Under the pieces are notes generated by a model. That model saw only the letters and a program-made list of their open reading frames with translations, made no database searches and was not told the origin of the DNA. This document shows, piece after piece, positions 40,915 to 48,408 of a DNA stretch of 64,000 nucleotides. A program made the position numbers and the translations under genes. Location: the NCBI RefSeq assembly GCF_000383915.1, contig NZ_KB912942.1:8078470-8142469 (forward strand), given 5' to 3'. Within the stretch, counting starts at the first letter, position 1, and each line of letters opens with the position of its first letter. This DNA comes from Amycolatopsis benzoatilytica AK 16/65. Lineage in GTDB: Bacteria; Actinomycetota; Actinomycetes; Mycobacteriales; Pseudonocardiaceae.

Positions 40915-41951
40915 TCGGCTCGGGCGAGTCCGCGTGGGACATGCTCGTCCACGCGCTGCATATTCTTCCGCTCGCGCTGCTGTTCGCGTTGCCGATCGCG
41001 GCGCTCGGAGCGCTCGTGCTCTACCTGCTGCGCCGCCGATCGCTGGTCACCACGATGACCGTGCTCGTGCTGACGCCGATCGCCGCGATGCTGGTCGGCA
41101 TCCTGGGCGTAAGCGGCTTCATGTTCACCGAAGCCTTGACCACGGAAGTGCTCGTCTGCCTGTTGGTCGCCTTGGTGGCGGTGCCCGCGGCGATGATCCT
41201 CGGCCGGATCATCGCGCGGCGCAGCGTCTGGGAACGCGAGGCTCGCGAACGCGAACGCGCGGCTGAGGCGTCACGTCGCGAGCTCGTGGCGTGGATCAGC
41301 CACGACCTCCGCAGTCCGCTGGCCGGCATTCAGGCGATGGCGGAGGCATTGGCCGACGGCGTGGTTTCCGAACGCGCCGAGGTGGCCGATTACGCCCAGC
41401 GCATCAGCGGCGAGACCACCCGGCTGTCCGGCATGGTCGGCGACTTGTTCGAGCTGTCCCGGATCACCGCCGGCGCGCTGGAACTGAGCATGTCGGCGGT
41501 GCCGCTGCGCGACGTCGTGAGCGACGCGGTCGCCGCGCAGTCGCCAGTGGCCGACCGGAAACGCGTGCGGGTCCTGGAGAACGCTTCGGCGTGGCCGGTG
41601 GTGTCCGGCAGCGACCCGGAGCTGGCGCGGATCGTGCGGAACCTCGTCTCCAACGCCATCCGGCATACGCCGCCGGACGGCACGGTCGCCGTGCAGATCG
41701 GCATCGACGGAGATCAGGCGCTGCTCGCCGTGGACGACGGCTGCGGCGGCATCCCGGACGACGAGATCGGCCGGGTCTTCGACGTCGCCTTCCGCGGGAC
41801 GCAGGCCCGCACCCCGGACCGCACCAGCGGCGGCGGGCTGGGCCTGGCGATCGCGAAAGGGCTGGTCGAGGCGCACCGTGGCCGCATCGGCGTGCGGAAC
41901 CACGGCCCAGGATGCCGCTTCGAGGTGCGGTTGCCGCTGGCGGCCTCCTGA
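40911..41951 (+). CDS. sensor histidine kinase
   Basis: 346 residues. Two or three N-terminal TM segments (about 15-110) with very little extracytoplasmic sequence, so the sensor probably reads the membrane itself. Then the H-box [21 protein letters not shown]-box [17 protein letters not shown]1 [16 protein letters not shown] and G2 [15 protein letters not shown] start overlaps the regulator stop (GTGA). Kinases with such short membrane-embedded input domains respond to cell-envelope or membrane stress in other systems; the signal here is unknown. Confidence 0.9.
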   Translation: MIGSGESAWDMLVHALHILPLALLFALPIAALGALVLYLLRRRSLVTTMTVLVLTPIAAMLVGILGVSGFMFTEALTTEVLVCLLVALVAVPAAMILGRIIARRSVWEREARERERAAEASRRELVAWISHDLRSPLAGIQAMAEALADGVVSERAEVADYAQRISGETTRLSGMVGDLFELSRITAGALELSMSAVPLRDVVSDAVAAQSPVADRKRVRVLENASAWPVVSGSDPELARIVRNLVSNAIRHTPPDGTVAVQIGIDGDQALLAVDDGCGGIPDDEIGRVFDVAFRGTQARTPDRTSGGGLGLAIAKGLVEAHRGRIGVRNHGPGCRFEVRLPLAAS

Positions 41952-41973
41952 GCTGTCACTCCACTCTGGACAG

Positions 41974-42852
41974 TCAGGACGCGGCGACTGCCGAGACCGG
42001 CTCCACGGTGCGGTCGGCCGCGATCCGGAAGAACGGCTCGTCCGGGAAATGCGCCGCGACGATCGTGCCGGTGCCGGCGACTTCGCCCAGCCAGCGGCGG
42101 CGGGTCAGCTCCGCCTGTCCCGGGTCCACGTCGGACGCCGCGCTGATCGCCGGGTCGGTCAGCTGCGCGGGAATCTGGAAAACGTCGCCGAGCAGAACCG
42201 CGCGCCGGTCCTGGTCCGTCACTTCCAGCACGTAATGCCCTGGCGTGTGCCCGGGTGCGTGCCGCACGGTGACGCCCGGCGCGATGCTCTCGCCGTCGAT
42301 CAGCACGCGCAGCTTGCCCTTGGCCCGGAGTGCTTCCAGCGCGACGCGGCCGCGATCGTGTCGCCCGGCGGGCTCGACGAACGCCGCCCAATCCGGTGCG
42401 CCGTAACGGACTTCTGCGTTCGGGAAGTACGGCTCGCCGTTCGGCGCGACCCAGCCGACGTGGTCGGCATGCAGGTGTGTCAACACGACAATGTCGATGT
42501 CTTCGCGGGAAACGCCAGCCTCAGCTAGTGCGGCGGGCAGCCCGCCGCTGTGTTCGGACTCGGCTGGCTCGGTCAGCGGGTGCAGCTTTTCTCTCGAGTG
42601 CTGCGGCAGATGCGGCGCACCAGCCGCGCGCGGGCCGAAGCCGGCGTCGACCAGGACAGCACGGCTGCCCGCCCGGACCAGGAAAGCGCCGGTGACGACC
42701 GGAACTGTGCTCGGCGCAGAGCGTTTGCCCTGGAGCCCCGGGAAGAACGAGGACGGCAGGTGCAGCCGCCCGTCGGTCAGTGCGTGGATTTCGATGTCCC
42801 CCACCGCGATGGAACGCATGCCCAGCATCAAGATCCGGCGCAGCCGATTCAT
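41974..42852 (-). CDS. MBL-fold metallohydrolase
   Basis: 292 residues. The metallo-beta-lactamase zinc motif is VLTHLHADHVGW, with later ligands in RHAPGHTPGHYVL, the bridging Asp in LLGDVFQIP and His in IVAAHFPDE. This lactonase/hydrolase branch includes quorum-quenching lactonases and other esterases; substrate unknown. The ATG at 42852 has a weak ribosome site and in-frame ATGs follow within 12 codons. It is 20 bases downstream of the epimerase gene on the same strand and convergent with the kinase gene. Confidence 0.85.
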   Translation of the reverse strand: MNRLRRILMLGMRSIAVGDIEIHALTDGRLHLPSSFFPGLQGKRSAPSTVPVVTGAFLVRAGSRAVLVDAGFGPRAAGAPHLPQHSREKLHPLTEPAESEHSGGLPAALAEAGVSREDIDIVVLTHLHADHVGWVAPNGEPYFPNAEVRYGAPDWAAFVEPAGRHDRGRVALEALRAKGKLRVLIDGESIAPGVTVRHAPGHTPGHYVLEVTDQDRRAVLLGDVFQIPAQLTDPAISAASDVDPGQAELTRRRWLGEVAGTGTIVAAHFPDEPFFRIAADRTVEPVSAVAAS

Positions 42853-42872
42853 TCCGGAACGTGATCTTCACC

Positions 42873-43934
42873 TCATCGGGTGACCGGGGCGCGCAGCTCC
42901 GCGGTGGCGAACGCGGCGATGCCGTCTTCGAATGACGTTTCCGCGCTGAATCCGAGCAGCTCCCGGGCCCGCGCCGGGTCGGCGACGACGTGCCGGACAT
43001 CGGCCGGCCGAGCGCCGCCGACGATGCGCGGTTCAGGCCCGCCGCAGGCGCGGGCCAGCTCCCGGGCCAGGTCGCCGACGCTGTGCGGCTGTCCGGAACA
43101 GACGTTCAGCGGCGTGAGATCCCCCTCTGGACCGGCGCTGCGGAGCGCGAGGACGTTCGCCCGGGCTACGTCGTCCACGTGTACGAAATCCCGTTGCTGG
43201 CGTCCGTCTTCCAGCACGGTCGGCGCCTCGCCTCGCTCCAGCGCGGACCGGAACAGCGAGGCCACCCCGGCATATGGTGTGTTCTGAGGCATCCGCGGGC
43301 CGTACACGTTGTGATAGCGCATCGCCCAGACCGTGCCGCCGGTCTGACGCGCCCAGGCGCCCGCCAGGTGCTCCTGGGCCAGCTTCGTTGCCGCGTAGGT
43401 GCTTCGAGGCAACAACGGAGCGTCTTCGGGCACGAGTTGCCAGCCCAACTCGGCACCGCATCGCGGGCAGGCGGGATCGAACCGTCCGGCGTCCACATCG
43501 GACTGCCGGCGGGGCGCTGGTGGGACAGTGCCGTGCTCCGTGCACAGATAGCGTCCCTCGCCATAAACGACCATCGACGAGGCGAGCACGAGTTTGCGCA
43601 CCTTCGCGGCGTGCATCGCGGCCAGCAGCACGGCGGTGCCGTAGTCGTTGTTCAGTGCGTACGAGGGCGCGTCGGAGGGGTCGACGCCATGCCCGACGAC
43701 GGCGGCCTGGTGGCAGACCGCATCGACGCCATCGAGCAGCTCAGCGACTATTTCGGCGTCGGTGACATCGCCGCGCAGGAAGCGGTGGCGACGCGTGTAC
43801 TCGGGCGGTGCGGTGGAGCCGTGCGCAGTGGACAGGAGGTTGTCCAGCACGACGCCTTCGTCGCCTTCGTCGGCTAGCTGGTCGGCGATCCTGGACCCGA
43901 TGAACCCGGCGCCGCCGGTGAGGAGCACTCGCAC
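42873..43934 (-). CDS. NAD-dependent sugar epimerase/dehydratase (extended SDR)
   Basis: 353 residues. The dinucleotide motif LLTGGAGFIGSRIADQL, active-site Ser in LASSMVVYGEG and Tyr-x-x-x-Lys in STYAATKLAQEH define an extended SDR acting on nucleotide sugars. Between the Ser and Tyr is an unusual insertion with CTEHG and CPRCGAELGW, a likely zinc-ribbon. Such proteins accompany GT2/DUF2064/Mo-oxidoreductase clusters in other actinobacteria (from memory), so this probably supplies the sugar precursor of the same pathway. First gene of a two-gene operon with the MBL hydrolase. Confidence 0.88.
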   Translation of the reverse strand: MRVLLTGGAGFIGSRIADQLADEGDEGVVLDNLLSTAHGSTAPPEYTRRHRFLRGDVTDAEIVAELLDGVDAVCHQAAVVGHGVDPSDAPSYALNNDYGTAVLLAAMHAAKVRKLVLASSMVVYGEGRYLCTEHGTVPPAPRRQSDVDAGRFDPACPRCGAELGWQLVPEDAPLLPRSTYAATKLAQEHLAGAWARQTGGTVWAMRYHNVYGPRMPQNTPYAGVASLFRSALERGEAPTVLEDGRQQRDFVHVDDVARANVLALRSAGPEGDLTPLNVCSGQPHSVGDLARELARACGGPEPRIVGGARPADVRHVVADPARARELLGFSAETSFEDGIAAFATAELRAPVTR

Positions 43935-44057
43935 CCGGCTGACGTTAGGCCGCGCGGCCAGGTCCGCGCGGCGCCCGCGTGGACCACGTCACCGAATCGT
44001 CAGAAATCACCGGGCCCGTGGCGGCGAAGAAGGTCCGGAACCGGATACGGTGTCGGC

Positions 44058-44558
44058 ATGGAGCGGAGCGCACAGCGGCTGGGCCGGGCACTCGTGGTCA
44101 TCGTGGACGACCGGGTCGCGCACGGCGAACACGAGGACAATTCCGGGCCCCTCGTCACCGAGTTGCTCGAGGAAGCCGGGTTCATCGTGGACGGCGTCGT
44201 GGTCGTCGAAGCCGAGACCGCGGGCATCCGCAACGCGCTCAACACGGCTGTGATCGGCGGCGCGGACCTGGTGATCACGGTCGGCGGCACCGGAGTGTCG
44301 CCGCGCGACCGCACCCCGGACGCCACCGCCGGGGTGCTGGACCGCCCGATCCCGGGCATCGGCGAGGCCCTGCGCGCCTCCGGGCTCGCCGCGGGCGCGG
44401 TCGACGCCGGGATCTCCCGCGGCTTGGCCGGCGTCTCGGGCAGCACGCTGGTGGTCAACTTGGCCGGTTCGCGTGCCGCGGTGCGCGACGGCATGGCGAC
44501 TCTCTCGTCGCTGGTCCCGCACGTGATCGACGAGCTCTCCGGCCTCGAAGAGGTCTGA
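44058..44558 (+). CDS. moaB: MogA/MoaB family molybdenum cofactor protein
   Basis: 166 residues. The MPT-binding motif is LVITVGGTGVSPRDRTPDAT and the C-terminal LSGLEEV is normal length. MoaB/MogA adenylates molybdopterin before metal insertion. It corresponds by position and orientation to Rv0984 (moaB2), which is pepD's neighbour in mycobacteria; here the 9-kb glycan/Mo-oxidoreductase cassette separates them. Functional pairing with the downstream moeA homologue is possible. Confidence 0.9.
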   Translation: MERSAQRLGRALVVIVDDRVAHGEHEDNSGPLVTELLEEAGFIVDGVVVVEAETAGIRNALNTAVIGGADLVITVGGTGVSPRDRTPDATAGVLDRPIPGIGEALRASGLAAGAVDAGISRGLAGVSGSTLVVNLAGSRAAVRDGMATLSSLVPHVIDELSGLEEV

Positions 44559-44611
44559 GCTCGCGCGGTGTCTCTCTGCACTTGTCAAACAGCGAGTGGG
44601 ACGATGGACGC

Positions 44612-44785
44612 ATGCCGCACGAGGAACCGCGTCCGCCGGTGACCGAGGCCCAGCGTCGCCGCCGGGTCGACGAGATCTTCGGCGACGTGCTGCCGGAGAC
44701 CACGTCCGATGAGCGGGGCCGGGGCCCGGAGACCACGCCGGATTCGTGGTATCTCGAGAACCGGCCCCCGCATCACGATCGGTGA
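44612..44785 (+). CDS. conserved small acidic protein, 57 aa
   Basis: A 57-residue frame with MPHEEPRPPVTEAQRRRRVD, EIFGDVLPETTSDERG and DSWYLENRPPHHDR. The E-IFG-x-LP-x-TTSDER and W-Y-x-x-NRPPHH signatures are, from memory, typical of a small protein following moaB in Pseudonocardiaceae. It ends 4 bases from the 3' end of mscL. The ribosome site is weak (GTGGGACG). Function unknown. Confidence 0.75.
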   Translation: MPHEEPRPPVTEAQRRRRVDEIFGDVLPETTSDERGRGPETTPDSWYLENRPPHHDR

Positions 44786-44789
44786 CCCC

Positions 44790-45209
44790 TCAGCGTCCGT
44801 GCCGGGAGGGGCCGTCGCCCTGTTGCGCGCGCAGCAGGTCCCGGATCTCGGTGAGCAGCTCGACGTCCGTCGGCTCCGCCGGGCCGGGTTCCTCGCCGCG
44901 CTTGCGGCGCTCCTGCACGTGCTTGAGCGGAAGCACGATCAGGAAGTAGACGATCGCGGCGACGATCACGAAGTTGATCGCCGCGTTGATCACGCTGCCG
45001 AAGTCCATGAAGGTCGCGTCGTTCCCGCGCAGGACATTGAAGCCGAGGCCCTTCGCCGCGTCGGTCCCGCCCAGCGCACTGATGAGCGGCTTGATCAGGC
45101 CGTTGGTGAACGCGGTGACGATCGCGGTGAACGCGGCGCCGATGACGACGGCGACCGCGAGGTCGACGACGTTTCCGCGCATCAGGAAGTCTTTGAAGCC
45201 TTTCAGCAC
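44790..45209 (-). CDS. mscL: large-conductance mechanosensitive channel MscL
   Basis: 139 residues. Family features are complete: amphipathic N-terminus MLKGFKDFLMRGNVVDLAVA, TM1 VVIGAAFTAIVTAFTNGLIK, an extracellular loop, TM2 INAAINFVIVAAIVYFLIVL, and the cytoplasmic helix LLTEIRDLLRAQ. MscL opens on sudden osmotic downshift. Same place and orientation as Rv0985c. Confidence 0.96.
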   Translation of the reverse strand: MLKGFKDFLMRGNVVDLAVAVVIGAAFTAIVTAFTNGLIKPLISALGGTDAAKGLGFNVLRGNDATFMDFGSVINAAINFVIVAAIVYFLIVLPLKHVQERRKRGEEPGPAEPTDVELLTEIRDLLRAQQGDGPSRHGR

Positions 45210-45279
45210 TGCTGCTCCCAGAGGAACTCAGGACGGGCACCTGGCCGCCGCAAGACAGCCGTCGCCCATCGGGGTCGGG

Positions 45280-45939
45280 TTAGCGGAGAGTAACCGCTAC
45301 CGGCCGTTCCAGCGAGGAAGCTGCGACCTGCGTGGCAACCTGCGGCGGCACCGCCACCAGCACCAGTGGACCCTGTTGTGGCGGGCCCCATGATCGGCCG
45401 CCGGACTCGCCGGACCGCCGAACGGTGACCACCACAGCCCCTCTGGCCAGCACAGACGCAGAATTTGTGGTACTCGCGCCCGCGATGACGTCGACGCGCT
45501 GACCTGGCTGGAGCAACTCCGCGACGGCCGAATCCGCGATCCGGACGGCGACCGTGACGGCGCCGGGTTCACCCGATACGGGGAGACTGTTGCCGACCAG
45601 TCGGACGTCTGTGATGGGTTCGCCGGATCGGGCAGCGCCGGACAAAAGCCGCCCGGTTACGGCGTCTGCTGACGAAAGCGAACCTGCCGGACGGAGATGG
45701 TCGGGCAGTGCGACGGCGCGTACGTCTGCCGTGCGCAGGACTGAGCCCGCTGGCAGGTCGTGCGCTGCTACCACGGTCGAGGTGGCCGGTGCGCCGCGCG
45801 CGGAGGGCGGCAGGAACAGGACGACCAGGCCGGCCAAGAACAGTGTTCCGGCGAGCCAGCGGCGGAGCAGCCGGGCTCGCCGGCCGCGCAGCAGACGCGG
45901 ATCAGGCAGCGAGGACAGGCGGCGGAGCAAGGTGTTCAA
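45280..45939 (-). CDS. SAF domain protein (CpaB/RcpC-like)
   Basis: 219 residues. One TM helix near residues 28-46 (RRWLAGTLFLAGLVVLFLPP) is followed by a SAF domain (VVAAHDLPAGSVLRTADVRA, AVTGRLLSGAARSGEPITDV) and a second beta-rich part (AVAELLQPGQRVDVIAGAST) as in CpaB/RcpC pilus-assembly proteins. No pilus genes are near, so it is probably a cell-surface protein of unknown role. It sits between mscL and the FmdB-like gene in the conserved block. Confidence 0.8.
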   Translation of the reverse strand: MNTLLRRLSSLPDPRLLRGRRARLLRRWLAGTLFLAGLVVLFLPPSARGAPATSTVVAAHDLPAGSVLRTADVRAVALPDHLRPAGSLSSADAVTGRLLSGAARSGEPITDVRLVGNSLPVSGEPGAVTVAVRIADSAVAELLQPGQRVDVIAGASTTNSASVLARGAVVVTVRRSGESGGRSWGPPQQGPLVLVAVPPQVATQVAASSLERPVAVTLR

Positions 45940-46068
45940 GGTCGTCCCCTCGTCGGTTCCCGTGCGGCGGGATGCCGCACGAATCCGACGTTAAGGACGC
46001 CGCGGACCGGCCGGAAGAGCCGATTCGCCAGCCTGTGGATAACTGGCCCCTTGTGGATAACTCGGGGG

Positions 46069-46401
46069 TCAGGAAGGCGTTGAAGCCGTTTTCGTCGTGC
46101 TCGAGGAGGAAGATGAGGACGAGCTCGAGGACGAAGACGTCGACGAAGAGGAGGTGGTGGACGACGAGTCGGACTTGCCGCTCTCGGTCTTGGCCGGGGT
46201 CGCAGCGGTGCTCGACTTGCCCGCGTCCCGCGAATCCGTGCGGTAGAAACCGCTGCCCTTGAAGACCACCCCGACCGAGCTGAAGACCTTGCGCAGTGGA
46301 CCGGAGCACTGCGGGCAGATGGTCAGGCTGGGGTCGGAGAAGGACTGCACCGCCTCGAAGCGGTGGTCGCATTCCTTGCAGGCGTACTGATACGTGGGCA
46401 C
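46069..46401 (-). CDS. FmdB-family zinc-ribbon protein with serine-rich tail (Ruc-like)
   Basis: 110 residues from GTG with AAGGAGC 5 bases upstream. The N-terminal 45 residues form an FmdB zinc ribbon: PTYQYACKECDHRF and ICPQCSGPLRKVF (two CxxC pairs). The remainder is a disordered Ser/Thr/Lys tail with a run of about 13 serines near the end. The M. tuberculosis homologue Rv0991c (Ruc) is described as a redox-regulated chaperone with a disordered C-terminus; the same architecture and synteny suggest the same role here. Confidence 0.85.
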   Translation of the reverse strand: MPTYQYACKECDHRFEAVQSFSDPSLTICPQCSGPLRKVFSSVGVVFKGSGFYRTDSRDAGKSSTAATPAKTESGKSDSSSTTSSSSTSSSSSSSSSSSSSTTKTASTPS

Positions 46402-46584
46402 TGAAGCTCCTTCATGCGCTGGCACTCGACCTACAAGAGTGCTAACCCAATTGTGCTGGACGGCATTCCTCCAGCGCAATTCCCCCTTGCTCACATTGCC
46501 ACGTGGAGCGGGGCGGGGCGGGTTCGTGCTGGTCAGGGTGGTCGAGCGGACGCCCGGCCGGGCAACGGTGGCTGGTCAAGCCCG

Positions 46585-46875
46585 GCTCAAGACCGCAGTC
46601 GGGTCAAGACCAGAGCCAGGTCAAGACGGCAGTCGGGTTAACACGGCGGCTGGGTCGAGACGCCTGGCGGGTCGAGACGGTGGCTGGGTCGAGACGCCTG
46701 GCGGGTCGAGACGGTGGTTGAGGCGAGACGGTGGCTGGGTCGAGACGCCTGGCGGGTCGAGACGGTGGTTGAGGCGAGACGGTGGCTGGGTCGAGACGGT
46801 GGCTGGGGCGAGACGGCTGTCGGGTTGAGACCGCCCTGGGTCACGACCGCAGCTGGGTCAAGACCGCGGCCCGGG
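46585..46875. repeat. 17-bp minisatellite, about 17 units
   Basis: Tandem units close to GTCGAGACGGTGGCTGG run without interruption. Three variants recur: GTCGAGACGCCTGGCGG, GTCGAGACGGTGGTTGA and GGCGAGACGGTGGCTGG, and these three in order form a 51-bp block repeated from about 46708. Units diverge toward both edges (GTCAAGACGGCAGTCGG on the left, GTCACGACCGCAGCTGG on the right). Because 17 is not a multiple of 3, no single reading frame is preserved, so it is not a protein repeat. It lies between the FmdB-like gene and the 3' end of the cyclo-ligase gene, entering that gene's last codons. Confidence 0.9.
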
Positions 46876-47478
46876 CCAAGCCGGGCAGCTGGGTCGGGAT
46901 GGCAGCCGGATCAAGCCGGCGGGCGTCAATGCGGCTGTCATCGGCACGTCGTGCGGTTCGGAGGGCAACTGGTCGACGACCTCCGCCGTGCGCACCACCG
47001 CCAGTCGCTGGACGTCTGGGGCCGCTGGCAGGGTGCGGTCGTAGTAGCCGGCACCGCGGCCGAGCCGGGTGCCGTGGCGGTCGACGGCCAGCGCTGGGAT
47101 CAGCAACACCTCTGCCGACGCGACTGCCGACGTCCCCAGGCGCGGGCCGGACGGTTCTCGGACCCCGCGCAGACGGCCGGGGACCAACGCGTCCGGACCG
47201 GTGTACTCGGCCCAGTCGAGGGGGCCTGGCGTGTCCGGAATCACCGGCAGCAGGACGCGGGCACCGGTCGCGGCCAGTGCGGCTACCAGCGAGATCCGGC
47301 CGGGTTCGGTGCCGAACGGGAGGTACGCGCATACCGTTTGCGCAGCAACTGAGGCCGCCGCGGAAGCGAGCGCGGCTGCTTCCCGGGCGTGGTCTTCGGG
47401 GGGCAGTTCGGCGCGGGCTTGAAGGATTCTCGCCCGCCACTCCGCCTTGCTCGGGGTCTCATTGCCCGGCGCGTGCAT
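46858..47478 (-). CDS. 5-formyltetrahydrofolate cyclo-ligase
   Basis: 206 residues. Converts 5-formyl-THF to 5,10-methenyl-THF using ATP. Motifs: SKAEWRARILQARAEL at the N-terminus, VCAYLPFGTEPG, VLLIPALAVDRHGTRLGRGAGYYDR (glycine-rich substrate and ATP loop) and PHDVPMTAALTPAGL. The last 15 residues (LPSRPSCPAWPGPRS) and the stop come from the edge of the 17-bp repeat, extending the usual C-terminus. Divergent from galU by 24 bases; syntenic with Rv0992c. Confidence 0.9.
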   Translation of the reverse strand: MHAPGNETPSKAEWRARILQARAELPPEDHAREAAALASAAASVAAQTVCAYLPFGTEPGRISLVAALAATGARVLLPVIPDTPGPLDWAEYTGPDALVPGRLRGVREPSGPRLGTSAVASAEVLLIPALAVDRHGTRLGRGAGYYDRTLPAAPDVQRLAVVRTAEVVDQLPSEPHDVPMTAALTPAGLIRLPSRPSCPAWPGPRS

Positions 47479-47502
47479 GAGACCAGGTTAGGCTTTGCGC
47501 CC

Positions 47503-48408
47503 ATGACGGGCGCCTCAACCACCCAGACCTTCAGAACCGCCATCGTGCCTGCGGCTGGCCTCGGTACGCGATTCCTGCCGACCACGAAGGCAGTGCCGAA
47601 AGAGCTGCTCCCGGTGGTCGACACACCGGGGATCGAGCTCGTCGCCACCGAAGCGGCGAATGCGGGCGCGAAGCGGCTGGTGATCGTCACCTCACCGGGC
47701 AAGGAAGCAGTCGTCCGGTACTTCGAGGCGAACCCGGGCCTGGAGAAAACCCTCGAGGACAAGGGCAAGACCGACCTGCTGGCCAAGGTCCGTCGCGGGC
47801 CGGGCCTGCTCGACGTCGAGGTGGCGATCCAGGAACAGGCCCTCGGGCTCGGGCACGCGGTCGCGCAGGCCGAGCCGAACCTGACCGACGAGGACACCGC
47901 GGTCGCCGTGCTGCTGCCGGACGACCTGGTGCTGCCCGCCGGGGTCCTGGACCGGATGTCGGCGGTGCGCGCCCAGTTCGGCGGAAGCGTCCTGTGCGCC
48001 TTCGACATTCCGAAGGAGCAGATCTCGCCGTACGGCGTGTTCGACGTCAGCGACACCGACGACCCGGACGTCAAGCAGGTCCACGGCATGGTCGAGAAGC
48101 CCAAGCCGGAGGACGCGCCGTCGACCTACGCCGCGGCCGGGCGGTACCTGCTCGACCGGGCGATCTTCGACGCGCTGCGCCGGATCGAGCCGGGTGCGGG
48201 CGGCGAGCTGCAGCTCACCGACGCGGTCGCGCTGCTGATCCGCGAGGGACATCCGGTGCACATCGTCGTCCACCGCGGGGGGAGGCACGACCTCGGCAAC
48301 CCCGGCGGATTCCTGCGCGCCGCCGTCGATTTCGCGCTCGAGGACCCGGAGTACGGGCCTTCGCTGCGTACCTGGCTGACCGAACGGATCGGAAACGATC
48401 GCCCATGA
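47503..48408 (+). CDS. galU: UTP-glucose-1-phosphate uridylyltransferase
   Basis: 301 residues. Makes UDP-glucose. AIVPAAGLGTRFLPTTKAVP is the nucleotide loop, PKELLPVVDTPGIELVATEA follows, and VEKPKPEDAPS and HDLGNPGGFLRAAVD are sugar-binding parts. The ATG at 47503 is preceded by TTAGGCT about 10 bases upstream and no ribosome site, so initiation may be leaderless. The glp(moeA) ATG overlaps its stop. Syntenic with Rv0993. Confidence 0.95.
   Translation: MTGASTTQTFRTAIVPAAGLGTRFLPTTKAVPKELLPVVDTPGIELVATEAANAGAKRLVIVTSPGKEAVVRYFEANPGLEKTLEDKGKTDLLAKVRRGPGLLDVEVAIQEQALGLGHAVAQAEPNLTDEDTAVAVLLPDDLVLPAGVLDRMSAVRAQFGGSVLCAFDIPKEQISPYGVFDVSDTDDPDVKQVHGMVEKPKPEDAPSTYAAAGRYLLDRAIFDALRRIEPGAGGELQLTDAVALLIREGHPVHIVVHRGGRHDLGNPGGFLRAAVDFALEDPEYGPSLRTWLTERIGNDRP

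Noticed and set aside
46585..46875. CRISPR array
   Set aside because: Units are contiguous 17-mers without unique spacers and no cas genes are near; it is a minisatellite.
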